Below, in pieces: positions 1 to 9,050 of a DNA stretch of 57,184 nt. The position numbers and the translations under genes are program-made. The DNA lies in NCBI RefSeq assembly GCF_022844465.1, contig NZ_JALHLP010000025.1:1-57184 (forward strand), given 5' to 3'. Numbering within the stretch: position 1 is the stretch's first letter; each line of letters begins with the position of its first letter. The DNA comes from Bradyrhizobium sp. GTDB lineage: Bacteria; Pseudomonadota; Alphaproteobacteria; Rhizobiales; Xanthobacteraceae. The notes beneath the pieces were generated by a model that was not told the DNA's origin, did no database searches, and was given only the letters and a program-made list of their open reading frames with translations.

Positions 1-68
1 TATTCAAGATGCCGACCCACCGGATGCGCCTTGCGCGTATCGGTTTAAGGTCGCGCGCGATGATGCCG

Positions 69-1172
69 TCAGGTCTCGGCGAGGGTGCCGACGTGATCGG
101 CAATTGCCAACGAGGAAGTCAGCCCCGGCGATTCGATGCCGAACAGGTTGATTAGCCCGGCGACTCCGTGGTCGCGCGGGCCCTGGATCATGAAATCCTG
201 CGTTGCGACGGCCGGGGGCACGATTTTCGGGCGAATTCCGGAATAGCTCGGCATCAGCGCCCCGTCCGGCAGCGTCGGCCAATAGCGCCGGATCGCAGGG
301 TAGAAGCGGTCTGCTCGCGCAGGATCTACCGCGTAGTCGACACTCTGGACCCATTCCACGTCGGGCCCGAAGCGCGCCTGTCCCGCCATGTCCAGCGTGA
401 GATGCACCCCCAATCCGCCGGGCTCCGGCACCGGATAGATCAGGCGCGAGAAGGGTGCCCGCGCGCTGCAGCTGAAATAATTGCCCTTGGCCAGATAGGC
501 AGGCGGGATCATTTCGACCGGCATGCCCTTGATGCTGCGCGCCACTGCTGGCGCGCCAAGGCCCGCCGAATTGACGAGCAAGCGGCAGGCAATGGTCATG
601 GGCGCATCGCCGCCGGCCTCGAACTCGATGCCGCCGGCATTGGCGCGGGCGTACAACAGCGGAGTATGAAACGCGAAGTGGGCTCCGGCTGCTTCGGCGT
701 CGCCCTGCAGCGCCAGCATGTAGGCGTGGCTGTCGATGATGCCGGTGGACGGCGAGAGCAGCGCGGCTTCGCAGTTCAGCTCCGGCTCCAGCGCGCGCGC
801 CGCTTCACCCGAGATCAGTTGCAGGTCGCTGACGCCGTTGGCTTCGGCGTGCGCGCGGATCGACTGCAGCTTTTCGGTTTCCTGCGGAGTCGTTGCGACG
901 ATCAGCTTGCCGCAATTGCGATGCGGGACGCCGTGGTCGCGGCAATAGTCGTACAGGGCGCGCTTGCCGGTCACGCACATCTGCGCCATCAGGCTGCCGG
1001 CGCGGTAATAGATGCCGGCGTGGATCACCTCGCTGTTGCGGGACGACGTCACGGTGCCGATTCCCTCGGCGGCTTCCAGCACGATCACTTCGCGGCCTGC
1101 TCTTGCCAGCTGCCGTGCAATCGCGAGCCCGACGACTCCCGCTCCGATAACGACGCAATCAACCTTGTCCAT
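69..1172 (-). CDS. L-2-hydroxyglutarate oxidase-like FAD-dependent oxidoreductase
   Basis: A 367-residue single-domain flavoprotein of the DAO/LhgO family. The N-terminal dinucleotide-binding motif 'VIGAGVVGLAIARQLA' (residues 8-23) binds FAD. The segment 'SSRNSEVIHAGIYY' (about 43-56) is the signature that separates LhgO-type enzymes from other DAO proteins, and 'SGIRPKI' and 'IESPGLTSSLAIA' near the C-terminus match the usual flavin-closing end. Family members oxidise 2-hydroxy acids such as L-2-hydroxyglutarate to the keto acid; the substrate here is inferred only. Length fits the family (about 370-400). The start is the ATG at 1170-1172, with only a weak ribosome site. It is transcribed divergently from the GGDEF-EAL gene, and its downstream neighbour lies outside the window. 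Other DAO-family substrates remain possible. Confidence 0.8.
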   Translation of the reverse strand: MDKVDCVVIGAGVVGLAIARQLARAGREVIVLEAAEGIGTVTSSRNSEVIHAGIYYRAGSLMAQMCVTGKRALYDYCRDHGVPHRNCGKLIVATTPQETEKLQSIRAHAEANGVSDLQLISGEAARALEPELNCEAALLSPSTGIIDSHAYMLALQGDAEAAGAHFAFHTPLLYARANAGGIEFEAGGDAPMTIACRLLVNSAGLGAPAVARSIKGMPVEMIPPAYLAKGNYFSCSARAPFSRLIYPVPEPGGLGVHLTLDMAGQARFGPDVEWVQSVDYAVDPARADRFYPAIRRYWPTLPDGALMPSYSGIRPKIVPPAVATQDFMIQGPRDHGVAGLINLFGIESPGLTSSLAIADHVGTLAET

Positions 1173-1295
1173 GTCAGGTTCGGGCCTGGGGATTTGGCGC
1201 GGCTATTGCTTGCCGCACCTCGCCATGATCGCCGGTTTTGGGGAAATCGTCCATTAATCAGCCGCTTTGCCGCGGAGTCCGCCGCGCCCGCCTCG

Positions 1296-1310
1296 TTAAT
1301 GAAGCATTAA
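1296..1310. promoter_or_regulatory. CtrA-type box, TTAA-N7-TTAA
   Basis: Exact match to the full CtrA recognition sequence of alphaproteobacteria: TTAA at 1296-1299 and TTAA at 1307-1310, separated by seven bases. A further TTAA lies at 1254-1257. It sits 116 bases before the ATG of the GGDEF-EAL gene, in the divergent gap shared with the LhgO-like gene. Regulation by CtrA is inferred from the motif alone. Confidence 0.5.
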
Positions 1311-1426
1311 TCATGTCAGGGCAATTGCCCTAATTCTGGGCTGCATTCCAGGATTGCAAGGGTAGCCGTTTACCTGATTCAAACCCCCCAGGCCAGACAC
1401 TGCGTCCGCAATCCGTAGGGTGGGCG

Positions 1427-4135
1427 ATGGCTGAGAAGAACTGGCAGTCAAGCGGCAGGAATTTTATTCCAGCGCTGGCCTCCGCATGTCTGTTCGCCAT
1501 AGCCGCGCCCTGCGAATTGGCCTGGGGCGCGCCTGCGGCGTCTGGCGGCTATTCGCCGCCCAGTTTCATCAGCGAGTTGGACCCCCGCATGGTCTGGGAA
1601 TTCCTGATCGGCGGCGTCGTTGTCGGCTCCTTCCTGGCGGCGGTCTGCGTCTGGCTGTTTACGGCTCTACGCGGCTCCAGGCGCGAAAAACGGCGACGCA
1701 GCGCGTTCATCAACTCCGCCCTCAACAATCTCAGCCAGGGCGTGCTGATGACCAACGCGCAGAACCGCGTGATGTTCTGCAACGATCGCTTTCTCGAAAT
1801 GTACGGGTTTAGTCGCGCCGATCTGTCGAGCGAAATGACCGGCCGCGACCTGGTCGAGTTGAGGCGCGTCCGGGGACTACTGAATCTCACCGCCGAAGAA
1901 TTCGGCGTGCTTGCCCGCCGTCCGGAAGGCATCGTCACCGAACTGCCCGACGGACGATCGATACTTTCGAAGATGTTCCGCCTGCCCAACGGGGGGACGA
2001 TCGGAACGCATGAGGATTGCACCGAGCAGCGCCGGCTGTCCCGGGAGCTGGCTTCTGCGACGCAGTTTCTGGAATCGGTGCTCGACAACGTTCCGGTCTG
2101 TGTCGCCGCCAAGAGCATCGAGGATGGCCGCTACATTTTCGCCAATCGCGCGTTCGAGCGTTTCTCCCGCTTCTCGCGCGACCAAATCGTCGGCAAGCGC
2201 GCCAATCAGATCTTCCGGTCGGAAACCGCCAGGAACATCGAGGCCGCGGACCAGGCGGCGCTGAGGGCGCCGGGAGGTCATCACTACAGCGAAATTCTGG
2301 TCGAACGCGGAAAAGAAACGCGCGTTCTCTCTTCCAATCGCGTGGTCGCCCGCAACAAGAACGGCGAGCCTGAGTTCCTGATCGCACTGTTCGAAGACGT
2401 CACCGAACGGCGGTCGCTGTCGCGGGAACTGGAAGACACCAAGAAATTTCTCGAGCTTGTGCTCGACAACATCCCGGTTTCGCTGACCGTCGAGAGCGCC
2501 AGCGACGGACGGTATCTGCTCGCCAACCGCGGCGCTGAGGCTATTCTCAATCGGCGCCGCGAGGACGCCACCGGCCTGACCGCTTCCGACATCTTCAATC
2601 CGCGGGAAGCCAAGCTGATTACTTCACGCGACGAGGCTGCGATCAGGAAACGCGGCCTGATCACCGAGGAGCATCCGATCTCCACCAAGGAGGGTCTGCG
2701 ACTGTTCCTGACCCGCCGCATGACGGTTCTCGACGAGGCCGGCGAGCCGCAATATCTGATCAAGACTCACGAAGACGTCACCGATCGCCGTCAGACCGAA
2801 TCGCGGATGGCGCACATGGCCTATCATGACGGTCTGACCGATCTGCCGAACCGCGCCGCCTTCCTGCAGGCGCTGGCCCAGATGATCGAGGCCTGCGCGG
2901 GCACCGACGAGGAATTCGCGGTGCTCTGCGTCGACCTCGACGGGCTGAAGGAAATCAACGACGTGTTTGGCCACGCCATGGGCGACAAGCTTCTGATCGC
3001 GGTCGCGGGCCGCATCCAGGCTTGCGCCAGCGGCGGCGTGGTGGCCCGGCTGTCCGGCGACGAATTCGGCCTCATCATTGACGGCAAGCAGCCGGAAACG
3101 GGCAGGGCGCTGGCCGAACAGATCGGCGCAGCCATCGCGGAAGAATTCCTGATCGATGGCAAGTCGGTGCGCGCCGGGATCACCACCGGCATCTCGGTGT
3201 TTCCACACAACGGCTCGACGGCGGCGTCATTGCTGGCCAATTCCGGCGCCGCGCTGTTTCGCGCCAAGCAGAAGTCGCGCGGTTCGGTCGGCATTTATGA
3301 ACCCGAGATGGACCAGCAGATCCGCGACCGCCGGGTGCTGCATCAGGACCTCTCGATGGCGATCAGGAACGACGAGTTGTCGCTGCATTACCAGCCGCAG
3401 GCTGCATCCGGTGCAACGGTCGCCGACAGCAAGGTCACCGGTTTCGAGGCGTTGGCGCGCTGGAAGCATCCGGTGCGCGGCTTTGTCTCGCCGGGCGAGT
3501 TCATTCCGCTGGCGGAAGAAAGCGGGCTGATTGTCGAAATGGGGGTCTGGATCCTGCGCGAAGCCTGCCGGGAGGCCGCATCCTGGCCGGCGCCGCTGCA
3601 GATCGCGGTCAACCTTTCCCCGGCCCAGTTCATGCACGGCGACGTCGTCAGCCTGGTTCATTCGATCCTGCTTGAAACCGGCCTCTCGCCGCACCGGCTT
3701 GAGCTTGAGATCACCGAGGGCGTGCTGATCGAGGACTTCGATCGCGGCCTGGCGTTGCTGCGGCGGCTGAAGGCGCTGGGCGTGCGCATTTCGATGGACG
3801 ATTTCGGTTCGGGCTATTCGTCGCTGAGCTATCTGCAGGCGTTTCCGTTCGACAAGATCAAGATCGATCGGGCCTTCGTCATGAACCTCGGGCGAAACCC
3901 GCAATCGGCCGCGATCGTGCGCGCCATCATCGACCTCGGCCACGGCCTTGGAATGTCGATCGTCGCCGAGGGCGTGGAGACCCAGGAGCAGCTCGGCTTC
4001 CTCTCGGAAGAGGGATGTGACGCGGTGCAGGGTTATTTTCTCGGCAGGCCGGCGCCGATCGGGCAATACGCCACGCTGGTCAGACGAAGTGGCGCGAACG
4101 AAGTCGAAACCGACCGCAAATTGGCCAGCGCCTGA
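1427..4135 (+). CDS. Membrane-anchored PAS-PAS-PAS-GGDEF-EAL cyclic-di-GMP enzyme
   Basis: 902 residues. The N-terminus has a hydrophobic signal-like stretch (about 12-36) and a transmembrane helix (about 54-82), so the sensor and catalytic parts lie in the cytoplasm. Three PAS domains follow (about 94-190, 210-325 and 335-455); the second and third share a similar opening ('LDNVPVCVAAKSIEDGRY' and 'LDNIPVSLTVESASDGRY'), which suggests internal duplication. The GGDEF domain carries 'RLSGDEFG' (about 540), an active-type variant. The EAL domain keeps 'GFEALARWKHP' and 'DDFGSGYSSLSYL', so phosphodiesterase activity is likely. Which activity dominates cannot be told. The ATG at 1427 was chosen because it opens the signal-like stretch. 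A CtrA-type box lies upstream. Confidence 0.93.
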   Translation: MAEKNWQSSGRNFIPALASACLFAIAAPCELAWGAPAASGGYSPPSFISELDPRMVWEFLIGGVVVGSFLAAVCVWLFTALRGSRREKRRRSAFINSALNNLSQGVLMTNAQNRVMFCNDRFLEMYGFSRADLSSEMTGRDLVELRRVRGLLNLTAEEFGVLARRPEGIVTELPDGRSILSKMFRLPNGGTIGTHEDCTEQRRLSRELASATQFLESVLDNVPVCVAAKSIEDGRYIFANRAFERFSRFSRDQIVGKRANQIFRSETARNIEAADQAALRAPGGHHYSEILVERGKETRVLSSNRVVARNKNGEPEFLIALFEDVTERRSLSRELEDTKKFLELVLDNIPVSLTVESASDGRYLLANRGAEAILNRRREDATGLTASDIFNPREAKLITSRDEAAIRKRGLITEEHPISTKEGLRLFLTRRMTVLDEAGEPQYLIKTHEDVTDRRQTESRMAHMAYHDGLTDLPNRAAFLQALAQMIEACAGTDEEFAVLCVDLDGLKEINDVFGHAMGDKLLIAVAGRIQACASGGVVARLSGDEFGLIIDGKQPETGRALAEQIGAAIAEEFLIDGKSVRAGITTGISVFPHNGSTAASLLANSGAALFRAKQKSRGSVGIYEPEMDQQIRDRRVLHQDLSMAIRNDELSLHYQPQAASGATVADSKVTGFEALARWKHPVRGFVSPGEFIPLAEESGLIVEMGVWILREACREAASWPAPLQIAVNLSPAQFMHGDVVSLVHSILLETGLSPHRLELEITEGVLIEDFDRGLALLRRLKALGVRISMDDFGSGYSSLSYLQAFPFDKIKIDRAFVMNLGRNPQSAAIVRAIIDLGHGLGMSIVAEGVETQEQLGFLSEEGCDAVQGYFLGRPAPIGQYATLVRRSGANEVETDRKLASA

Positions 4136-4252
4136 GTCGCTGCGCTGGCTGGTTGACGCACTCCGCTGCAATGCGACCGCGACATCCACTTTTGGCCATC
4201 TTGCCCTGTCTAGTGTAGCGGGCCTCTCCAGTGCCCGAAGTAACATTTCCGC

Positions 4253-5725
4253 ATGGCGGATTACGATCTTGCGATCATCGGCGGCGGCTTGAACGGCGTC
4301 GGCATCGCGCGCGACGCCGCCGGCCGTGGCCTGCGCGTGATCCTGCTGGAGCAGGGCGACCTCGGCGCCGGCGCATCCTCGGCTTCGCCACGGCTGATTC
4401 ATGGTGATCTGGCGGAGCTCGAGCGCCGCCATTTTCTTCGCGTTCGTTCGGCGCTCGCCGAGCGCGACGTCTGGCTCCGGATCGCGCCGCATGTGGTGCG
4501 TCCCGCGCGCTTTGCCATCCCCGCGCATTCCGACCAGCGCCCGCCCTGGCAGCTGCGTTCCGGGCTCTTGCTCTACGACAAGTTGGCCCCGCGCAACGCG
4601 CTGCCGCTCTCCGCCACCATCGACGTCACCCATCACCCGCTGGGCAACGCGCTGAAGCGGCCGTTCGGCACCGCCTTCGAATATTCGGACTGCGTCGTGG
4701 ACGATTCCCGGCTGGTGGTGCTGACCGCCGCCGACGCCGCAGCGCGCGGCGCGGTGATCCGCACCGGCGCGCGCTGCACGCGCGCCGAACGGGGCAAGAC
4801 CTGGCGGCTGGCGACGATCGATCGCGGCTTTCGTCAGGTGATCACGGCACGGGCGCTCGTCAACGCCACCGGGGCGTGGACGGCCTCCGTCGCCGAGACG
4901 GTGCTGCGCGTGCCGCCGCCAAAAGTCGCGATCATGCAGATGAGCCAGATCGTCGTCCGTCGCCTGTTCGACGGCGACAACGTCTATGTGTTTCAGAACA
5001 GCGACGGGCGGCTGGTCTTCGCAAGCCCCTATGAGCGCGATTTCACGCTGATCGGCACCGCGGTCCACGCCTTCAAGGGTGATCCCGCCATCGTCGCGGT
5101 GGCGGCCAGCGACGTCGCCTATCTCTGCGATGCGGCGAACCGTTACTTCCGCGAACGGATCGAGGCCGTTGACGTGGTGCGCACGCTTTCCGGCGCCAAC
5201 ATGGTGACAGTCGCCGCGCGGCGTCAGCGCGACGGCGTGATCACGCTCGATCATGGGCGCGGCAAGGCGCCGCTGATCACGATCTTCGGCGGCGATATCA
5301 CCACCGCGCGGCTGCGCGCGGAGAGGGCGGTCGGCAAGCTGACGCCGTTCTATCCGATGTCAGCGCGCTGGACCGCGAGATCGCCGCTGCCCGGCGGCGA
5401 TTTCTCCTGGCGCCGCTTCGATGACGAGGTTGACGGCGCGCGCGAGCGTTGGCGGTTTCTCGACGAGGATCAGGCGAGACGGCTGGTCGGGGCCTATGGC
5501 ACCACCGTCAGGGCGGTGCTCGGCGATGCCAGGCAGCGCGGTGACCTCGGTCCGGCCTTCGGTCCGGAACTGACCGGCGCCGAAGTGCGCTATCTCATGA
5601 ATCACGAATGGGCGCGGTTTCCCGACGACGTACTGTGGCGTCGCACCAAACTCGGCCTCACCATGCCGGCCCGGGATCGCGAGGCGCTGTCGGCATTCAT
5701 GGCCAACAGCACCGCACCGAGATGA
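4253..5725 (+). CDS. GlpD-like FAD-dependent oxidoreductase with altered substrate pocket
   Basis: 490 residues, colinear with aerobic glycerol-3-phosphate dehydrogenase (about 500). The FAD motif 'IIGGGLNGVGIARDAAGRG' is at 8-26, and the GlpD C-terminal helical domain is present ('YLMNHEWARFPDDVLWRRTK'). Against E. coli GlpD, recalled from memory, the first 60 residues align without gaps. The Arg-Tyr of 'IHGGLRYLE' that contacts glycerol phosphate is Ala-Glu here ('IHGDLAELE', 54-55). The Arg of 'SGVRPL' is Asn316, and the Lys of 'FGGKLTT' is Asp348. FAD binding looks intact but the phosphate-binding residues are gone, so glycerol-3-phosphate is unlikely to be the substrate. Databases will probably label it glpD. 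No glp regulator, kinase or transporter lies nearby. The start is the ATG at 4253, 117 bases after the GGDEF-EAL gene. Confidence 0.8.
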   Translation: MADYDLAIIGGGLNGVGIARDAAGRGLRVILLEQGDLGAGASSASPRLIHGDLAELERRHFLRVRSALAERDVWLRIAPHVVRPARFAIPAHSDQRPPWQLRSGLLLYDKLAPRNALPLSATIDVTHHPLGNALKRPFGTAFEYSDCVVDDSRLVVLTAADAAARGAVIRTGARCTRAERGKTWRLATIDRGFRQVITARALVNATGAWTASVAETVLRVPPPKVAIMQMSQIVVRRLFDGDNVYVFQNSDGRLVFASPYERDFTLIGTAVHAFKGDPAIVAVAASDVAYLCDAANRYFRERIEAVDVVRTLSGANMVTVAARRQRDGVITLDHGRGKAPLITIFGGDITTARLRAERAVGKLTPFYPMSARWTARSPLPGGDFSWRRFDDEVDGARERWRFLDEDQARRLVGAYGTTVRAVLGDARQRGDLGPAFGPELTGAEVRYLMNHEWARFPDDVLWRRTKLGLTMPARDREALSAFMANSTAPR

Positions 5726-5748
5726 CGGCGTCTCCCTGAATGCTGCCA

Positions 5749-5848
5749 GAGCATGATCCGGAAAATTGTACAGCGGCTTTCCGAAAAGATCATGCTCAAA
5801 CCAAGAGCTAAGGCGCGATGATGATTCATCCCAATCTCATCGCGCTTC
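5749..5848. repeat. Rhizobial palindromic intergenic repeat, two dyads
   Basis: Two imperfect dyads in tandem. The first pairs GAGCATGATC (5749-5758) with GATCATGCTC (5788-5797), with inner CGGAAAA and TTCCG arms. The second pairs GCGCGATGA (5813-5821) with TCATCGCGC (5837-5845). I recognise this arrangement as a very common rhizobial intergenic repeat. It lies between convergent genes (GlpD-like and TPR) and overlaps the stop codon of the TPR gene, so it may act as a bidirectional terminator. Confidence 0.75.
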
Positions 5849-7160
5849 AGGCCGCGCCTTGCGCCGCGCGCGACCATGCCTCGTCGCGCGCCGACGGCCG
5901 GCGGTCGAGACGGGCGGCGATACGGCTCGCGGCCTTGTCGGATTGGCCGGCGCGCAAATAGGCCACGATCAGCGTGTCCTCCCACAATTCGCGCTGGGCG
6001 TGGCTGCCGCCGATCCGCGCCAGTCCGGACATTGCAGGCTCGAGATGGCGGATCGCGCCCCCATGGTCGCCCTCGGCGAACGACCGGATCCCGCGGCACA
6101 GCTCGATTGCGGTTTGGCCCGGCAGCAGTTTGCCGCTGGCTTCGCGCGCCTCCAGCTGCGCCAAGCGTGTGCCGAACGCCTCACCTCCTGTCGTCGCCGC
6201 GGCGAGGGCGAAATGAACGTCGGCGAAGTGCGCCCCGGCCTGCGGGAAGTACTTCCCGCCATAGGCGCTGATCTCCCGCCAGTGCGGCTCCAGGCCGGCG
6301 CGGCCCGCCAGCGTCAGCCGCCACAAGAGCGAGGCGCCATCGGTAAAGATGTTCAGCGGCGGATAGGGCCGGCCCGCGGGCTTGATGTGCTGTTCGTAGA
6401 TCGCAAGCGCAGTATCGGTATCGCCGGCATCGAGTGCGGTCAGCGCCACGTGCCAGGCCAGATGCCCATGCAGGAAGCTCTGGCGGTCATGGGCCGGCAT
6501 CCATTGCGCAAGAAACTGGCGGCCCGCTGCCATGTCGCCTTGCTCGAACATCGCGTGCGACAGGCCGTGGGCGGCGTTGGCGTTGGCCGATCGCAAGCCC
6601 ATTGCGCGTTCGGACAGGCTCCGGCCGGTAGAGAGATTTCCGGCCTCGGTGTGCGACCAGCCGAGATAGCTGACGAACCACCAGTCCTCGCCATAATGCC
6701 GCGCGTGGCGCTCGCAGATCGCGAGCTTGGCCGCATCGTGATCGGGGCGGCCCGAGAAGGCGTAAAGCCCGAACGCGCCGAGCAGCAGCGCCAGCACCAG
6801 GGCGTCGCGTGGATACTGTTCGAGGTGCGCTTCGGCGCCGCTGATGGCGAGTTTCGGCTGGCTCTCGATCACGGCGGCCATGATCTCGACATGGCTGGCC
6901 TCGCGCGGCGTGGCGCCGGCCGCGAGTTCGCGGGCCTGCGCGGCCATGGCGCGCGCCTTGCCGCCTTCCATGTTGAGCTGGTGCAGCCGGGCGCGCCCGA
7001 TATGCGCCAGCGCAAAGCCGGGATCTGCCGCGATCGCCTGGTCAAAGGCATCCTCGGCCCCGTGCCAGGCCGACAGCATGCAATCGACGCCGTTGCGGTA
7101 ATGCGCCGCGGCGCGGTCGGAGGCGGTGGTTAGCCCAAGATCGTATCGGTCCCGATGCAT
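5847..7160 (-). CDS. Tetratricopeptide repeat protein, TTC38-like
   Basis: 437 residues from the ATG at 7158-7160. The start was set there because the longer frame upstream is low-complexity Arg/Pro/Ala sequence overlapping the next gene. The protein is almost wholly alpha-helical with TPR-type repeats, for example 'AEDAFDQAIAADPGFALAH' near residue 35, and an even spread of Trp, Tyr, His and Ala typical of the TTC38 group ('GEDWWFVSYLGWSHTEAGN', 'QSFLHGHLAWHVALTALDAG'). No signal peptide or membrane helix is visible, so it is probably a cytosolic scaffold; TTC38-type proteins have no settled function. Its last codons and stop run into the palindromic repeat at 5749-5848. It is 37 bases after the GlcG-like gene on the same strand and may share its transcript. 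Confidence 0.8.
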   Translation of the reverse strand: MHRDRYDLGLTTASDRAAAHYRNGVDCMLSAWHGAEDAFDQAIAADPGFALAHIGRARLHQLNMEGGKARAMAAQARELAAGATPREASHVEIMAAVIESQPKLAISGAEAHLEQYPRDALVLALLLGAFGLYAFSGRPDHDAAKLAICERHARHYGEDWWFVSYLGWSHTEAGNLSTGRSLSERAMGLRSANANAAHGLSHAMFEQGDMAAGRQFLAQWMPAHDRQSFLHGHLAWHVALTALDAGDTDTALAIYEQHIKPAGRPYPPLNIFTDGASLLWRLTLAGRAGLEPHWREISAYGGKYFPQAGAHFADVHFALAAATTGGEAFGTRLAQLEAREASGKLLPGQTAIELCRGIRSFAEGDHGGAIRHLEPAMSGLARIGGSHAQRELWEDTLIVAYLRAGQSDKAASRIAARLDRRPSARDEAWSRAAQGAA

Positions 7161-7197
7161 TGTTCTTGTCCCAGACCTAAGGCAGCCCACGGCGAGT

Positions 7198-7698
7198 CTA
7201 GAAATCGAGCTTGTCGCGTACCGCCTCGATGCCTGCCTTGGCGCAGGCTTCGTCCGCGTCGCCGCCGGGCGCGCCGGAGACTCCGACGGCGCCCAGCAGT
7301 GCGCCGGCGGCCTCGATGGGCAAGCCACCGCCGACGATGACGGCACCCGGAAGGTTGCGGATTCCGGCCTGCATCATCCCGGGCTGGCTGATGGCGTTGA
7401 GCTCGGTCGTGCTGGTGCGAAAGCTGACCGCGGTCCAGGCCTTGCCGGTAGCGGTCGAAACCGTGTGCGGACCGGCGAAGCGGTCGCGCAGCAGAACCTG
7501 CGTAACGCCGAAGCGATCGACGATTGCGACCGTCACCTGGAAGCCGCGCTTGCGGCAATCCGCAATGGTCGCGCGCGCCAGATCCAGCGCCAGTTCGGGG
7601 CTCAGTGACTTGTAGGTCACGAGAGCATCCTGGGCGAGGGCGGCGCCGCCAAGCATCGAGCAGATCGCGGTGGCGGCCAGCAGGTTCCTGACGATCAT
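7198..7698 (-). CDS. Secreted GlcG/HbpS family (DUF336) protein
   Basis: 166 residues. The start is the ATG at 7696-7698 with a strong GGAGGAA site six bases before it; the longer frame lacks these features. A classical signal peptide ends at 'GGAALAQ' (about residue 23). The mature part has the GlcG/HbpS fold signature: 'ELALDLARATIADCRKRG', 'VAIVDRFGVTQVLLRDRFAG', 'STATGKAWTAVSF' and a glycine-rich end 'GAVIVGGGLPIEAAGALLGA'. Members bind haem or act as small cofactor or aldehyde-linked proteins, and many are periplasmic. The specific role here is unknown. It is followed by the TPR gene and is divergent from the ABC transporter operon. Confidence 0.85.
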   Translation of the reverse strand: MIVRNLLAATAICSMLGGAALAQDALVTYKSLSPELALDLARATIADCRKRGFQVTVAIVDRFGVTQVLLRDRFAGPHTVSTATGKAWTAVSFRTSTTELNAISQPGMMQAGIRNLPGAVIVGGGLPIEAAGALLGAVGVSGAPGGDADEACAKAGIEAVRDKLDF

Positions 7699-7871
7699 GA
7701 TGTTCCTCCGCGATCCGTCGCGCCGCGATGAGTTGCGGGCCAAGGGAGCCCCAGACCTTACCAGAGCTGCGAGCATCGGCATCCATAATCTTGTGGCCGC
7801 GGCTGCCGAGGCGGTTGAGCGGATGCCGATCCGCCGCTAGCCTGCAGCCTGCGACGGGGCCGCCGGGTGAC

Positions 7872-9050
7872 ATGACCGAGGAATCGCCTGATATCGATGC
7901 GCCTGCGGCGCTGGCCGGGTCCGCGCCGCCGGTGGATGCGTCCGCCGACCTGCCGCTGCTTCGCATCGAGGGCGTCGGCAAGAAGTTCGGCGCTTTCCGC
8001 GCGGTGGACCGGCTTTCGCTCGACATCAGGGAAGGCGAGTTCTTTGCCCTGCTGGGGCCAAGCGGCTGCGGCAAGACCACGCTGTTGCGGATGCTCGCCG
8101 GCTTCGAGACGCCGGACGAGGGCCGCATTCTGCTCGGCGGTCGCGACATCGCGCCGATGCCGCCGCATCAGCGGCCCGTCAACATGATGTTCCAGAACTA
8201 CGCGCTGTTTCCGCATCTTTCAGTGCGGGACAATATCGCGTTCGGATTGCGGCGCGCAGGGATGGCGCGCGCCGCCATCGATATCCGCGTGGCCGAGATG
8301 GTCGCGCTGGTCAAGCTCGATGGGTTGGAGAAGCGCAAACCGGATCAGCTTTCCGGCGGCCAGAAGCAGCGCGTGGCGCTGGCGCGGGCGCTGGCGCGTC
8401 GGCCGCAGGTGCTGTTGCTGGACGAGCCGCTGGCCGCGCTGGACAAAAAGCTGCGCGAAAGCACGCAACTGGAACTGATGGCGCTGCAGCGCCGCCTCGG
8501 CATGACCTTCATCATCGTCACCCACGACCAGGAAGAGGCGATGACGATGGCGAACCGGATCGGCGTGATGGACGCCGGCCGGCTCGAGCAGGTCGCGACC
8601 CCGCGCAATCTCTATGAGGCGCCGCATTCGCGCTGGGTCGCCGAGTTCATCGGCGACGTCAATCTGTTCGACGGCGAGATCGCTTCGCGCGATCCGCATC
8701 GACTGATCGTATCGACCCGGGACGGCGGAACGATCGTGGTCGCGGAGCCGCGCCAGCCGGTCGGCAAGACCGCGGTGTCGATCGCCATCCGCCCCGAGAA
8801 GGTCAAGCTGTCGCGCCGCGGTCCGGCGCTTGACGCAATCGACTCGCACGCCATCAACCGGCTCGAAGGCGTCGTTACCGACGTCAGTTACCTCGGCGGC
8901 TTGACCGTCTACCAGGTCAAGCTCGATTCCGGCGCGATGGTGCGCTCGTCGATGGCCAATACGGTGCGGATCGACATCGACGCCTACAGCGCCGGCCAGC
9001 GCGTGGTGGTCTGGTTCACGCCCGACGATTGCGTGGTGCTGGAGCAATGA
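7872..9050 (+). CDS. ABC transporter ATP-binding protein, spermidine/putrescine (PotA) type
   Basis: 392 residues from the ATG at 7872; the longer frame upstream has no domain content. Walker A 'GPSGCGKTTLLRML', the ABC signature 'LSGGQKQRVALARALA', Walker B 'VLLLDEPLAALDKKLR' and the switch His in 'IIVTHDQEEAMTMANRI' are all present. The C-terminal 110 residues form the TOBE/MOP regulatory domain seen in PotA-type ATPases ('AIRPEKVKLSRRGPAL', 'GVVTDVSYLGGLTVYQVKL'). It energises import of a polyamine or related cation with the two permeases that follow; its stop overlaps the next start (ATGA). No substrate-binding protein gene lies next to it, which is unusual. Ligand assignment is by family. 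Confidence 0.92.
   Translation: MTEESPDIDAPAALAGSAPPVDASADLPLLRIEGVGKKFGAFRAVDRLSLDIREGEFFALLGPSGCGKTTLLRMLAGFETPDEGRILLGGRDIAPMPPHQRPVNMMFQNYALFPHLSVRDNIAFGLRRAGMARAAIDIRVAEMVALVKLDGLEKRKPDQLSGGQKQRVALARALARRPQVLLLDEPLAALDKKLRESTQLELMALQRRLGMTFIIVTHDQEEAMTMANRIGVMDAGRLEQVATPRNLYEAPHSRWVAEFIGDVNLFDGEIASRDPHRLIVSTRDGGTIVVAEPRQPVGKTAVSIAIRPEKVKLSRRGPALDAIDSHAINRLEGVVTDVSYLGGLTVYQVKLDSGAMVRSSMANTVRIDIDAYSAGQRVVVWFTPDDCVVLEQ

Noticed and set aside
3227..5254. Long open frame on the minus strand opposite the GGDEF-EAL and GlpD-like genes
   Set aside because: It is a shadow of high-GC coding in the other strand; no domain, ribosome site or signal is seen.
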